A DNA stretch of 23,224 bases from Elstera sp043721315. Its GTDB lineage: Bacteria > Pseudomonadota > Alphaproteobacteria > Elsterales > Elsteraceae. Numbering within the stretch: the first letter of the stretch is position 1; each line of letters begins with the position of its first letter. The stretch lies in contig JAYSQZ010000050.1 in the NCBI GenBank assembly GCA_043721315.1, positions 1-23,224 on the forward strand, in the 5' to 3' direction. A program made the position numbers and the translations under genes. Below the pieces are notes generated by a model that was not told where the DNA came from, did not search any database, and saw nothing but the letters and a program-made list of their open reading frames with translations. Positions 22,722-23,224 of this stretch are shown in pieces.

Positions 22722-23224
22722 TTATTTCTCCTGATCCACAAGGCCCTTAACGAACCAGCGCTGCATAACCACGATCACGGCAATGGGGGGCAGCATGGCC
22801 AGCACGGTGGTGGCCATGACGATGCCCCAATCAGTCTGAGCATCGTCGCCGCCGATCATCTTTTTCATGCCGATCACCACAGTATCCATCTCGCCCGATG
22901 TCGTGATGAGCAGCGGCCACAGGTACTGGTTCCAGCCGTAGATGAACTGGATCACGAACAGGGCCGCGATGCTGGTCGTTGACAGCGGGAGCAGAATGTC
23001 CTTGAAGAAGCGCATGGGCCCGGCGCCGTCGATGCGCGCGGCCTCGACCAGTTCATCGGGCACGGTGAGAAAGAACTGGCGAAACAGGAAGGTGGCGGTG
23101 GCCGAGGCGATCAGCGGCACGGTGAGGCCCGCGTAGGTATTGAGCATGCCGAAATCCGACACCACCTTGTAGGTCGGACCGATCCGCACCTCCACCGGCA
23201 GCATCAGCGTGACGAAGATGGCCC
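22722..23224 (-). CDS. ugpE: sn-glycerol-3-phosphate ABC importer, permease (3' part, runs off window)
   Basis: The C-terminal 167 or so codons of a permease of the MalG/UgpE class are visible; the frame stays open to the window edge, reading AIFVTLMLPVEVRI before the first full motif. The EAA loop EAARIDGAGPMRFFKDILLPLS is intact, and MLPVEVRIGPTYKV, TATFLFRQFF and YGWNQYLWPLLI match the E. coli UgpE sequence as I recall it very closely. Several membrane helices are present, and the C-terminal RWFVKGLVDQEK is also UgpE-like. It pairs with ugpC downstream; the N terminus, ugpA and ugpB would lie to the right of the window. Confidence 0.9.
   Translation of the reverse strand, partial: AIFVTLMLPVEVRIGPTYKVVSDFGMLNTYAGLTVPLIASATATFLFRQFFLTVPDELVEAARIDGAGPMRFFKDILLPLSTTSIAALFVIQFIYGWNQYLWPLLITTSGEMDTVVIGMKKMIGGDDAQTDWGIVMATTVLAMLPPIAVIVVMQRWFVKGLVDQEK

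Overview
The window looks like the chromosome of a GC-rich alphaproteobacterium, most likely in or near the Rhodospirillales. This is inferred from overall base composition, frequent GTG/TTG starts, LPS heptose genes beside copper-handling (CopC/CopD) genes, dispersed alphaproteobacterial-type palindromic repeats, and the leuC/leuD/leuB layout. No rRNA, tRNA or CRISPR array was seen. No gene-free stretch exceeds about 300 bases; the longest gaps (about 210 bp before 3896, 226 bp after 17583, 160 bp after 20154) are described in the entries.

Left part. On the minus strand (3687 to 147) lies a compact LPS-core operon: a WaaE-like family 2 glycosyltransferase, a family 4 glycosyltransferase and hldE (ADP-heptose synthesis). 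Diverging on the plus strand (3896-7762) is a cyclic-nucleotide-binding/PP2C phosphatase gene whose stop codon overlaps a copper-associated block: a DUF2946-type protein, a YcnI-like (DUF1775) copper-binding protein, a pair of perfect hairpins, and a CopC-CopD-YtkA-like fusion.

Middle. On the minus strand are a LysR regulator, an uncharacterised 246-aa protein and a PIN-domain toxin-like gene that overlaps it and is interrupted by a single in-frame amber codon. Divergent from LysR is the leucine pathway block leuC, an RDD membrane protein, leuD and leuB, ended by a strong intrinsic terminator at 13711-13745. Directly after it comes a second, intact pair: a 239-aa protein sharing a C-terminal domain with the 246-aa protein, followed 14 bp later by an intact PIN protein. 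The two pairs together look like two copies of the same toxin-antitoxin-like architecture, with a large (about 240 aa) putative antitoxin or partner that I cannot assign to a named family. This is the strongest candidate for an undescribed system in the window.

Right part. On the minus strand are an undecaprenyl-phosphate-glycosyltransferase-like GT2, a LAB_N small membrane protein and a GT39 glycosyltransferase (a probable lipid A/LPS or envelope sugar-modification operon). A composite palindromic repeat follows, one end of which supplies the stop codon of a cytochrome b561 gene. Then come a 514-aa orphan with ankyrin-like stretches, an XRE/S24-peptidase repressor, a divergent 170-aa hypothetical protein, and finally ugpC and the 3' part of ugpE (glycerol-3-phosphate ABC importer), which runs off the window.
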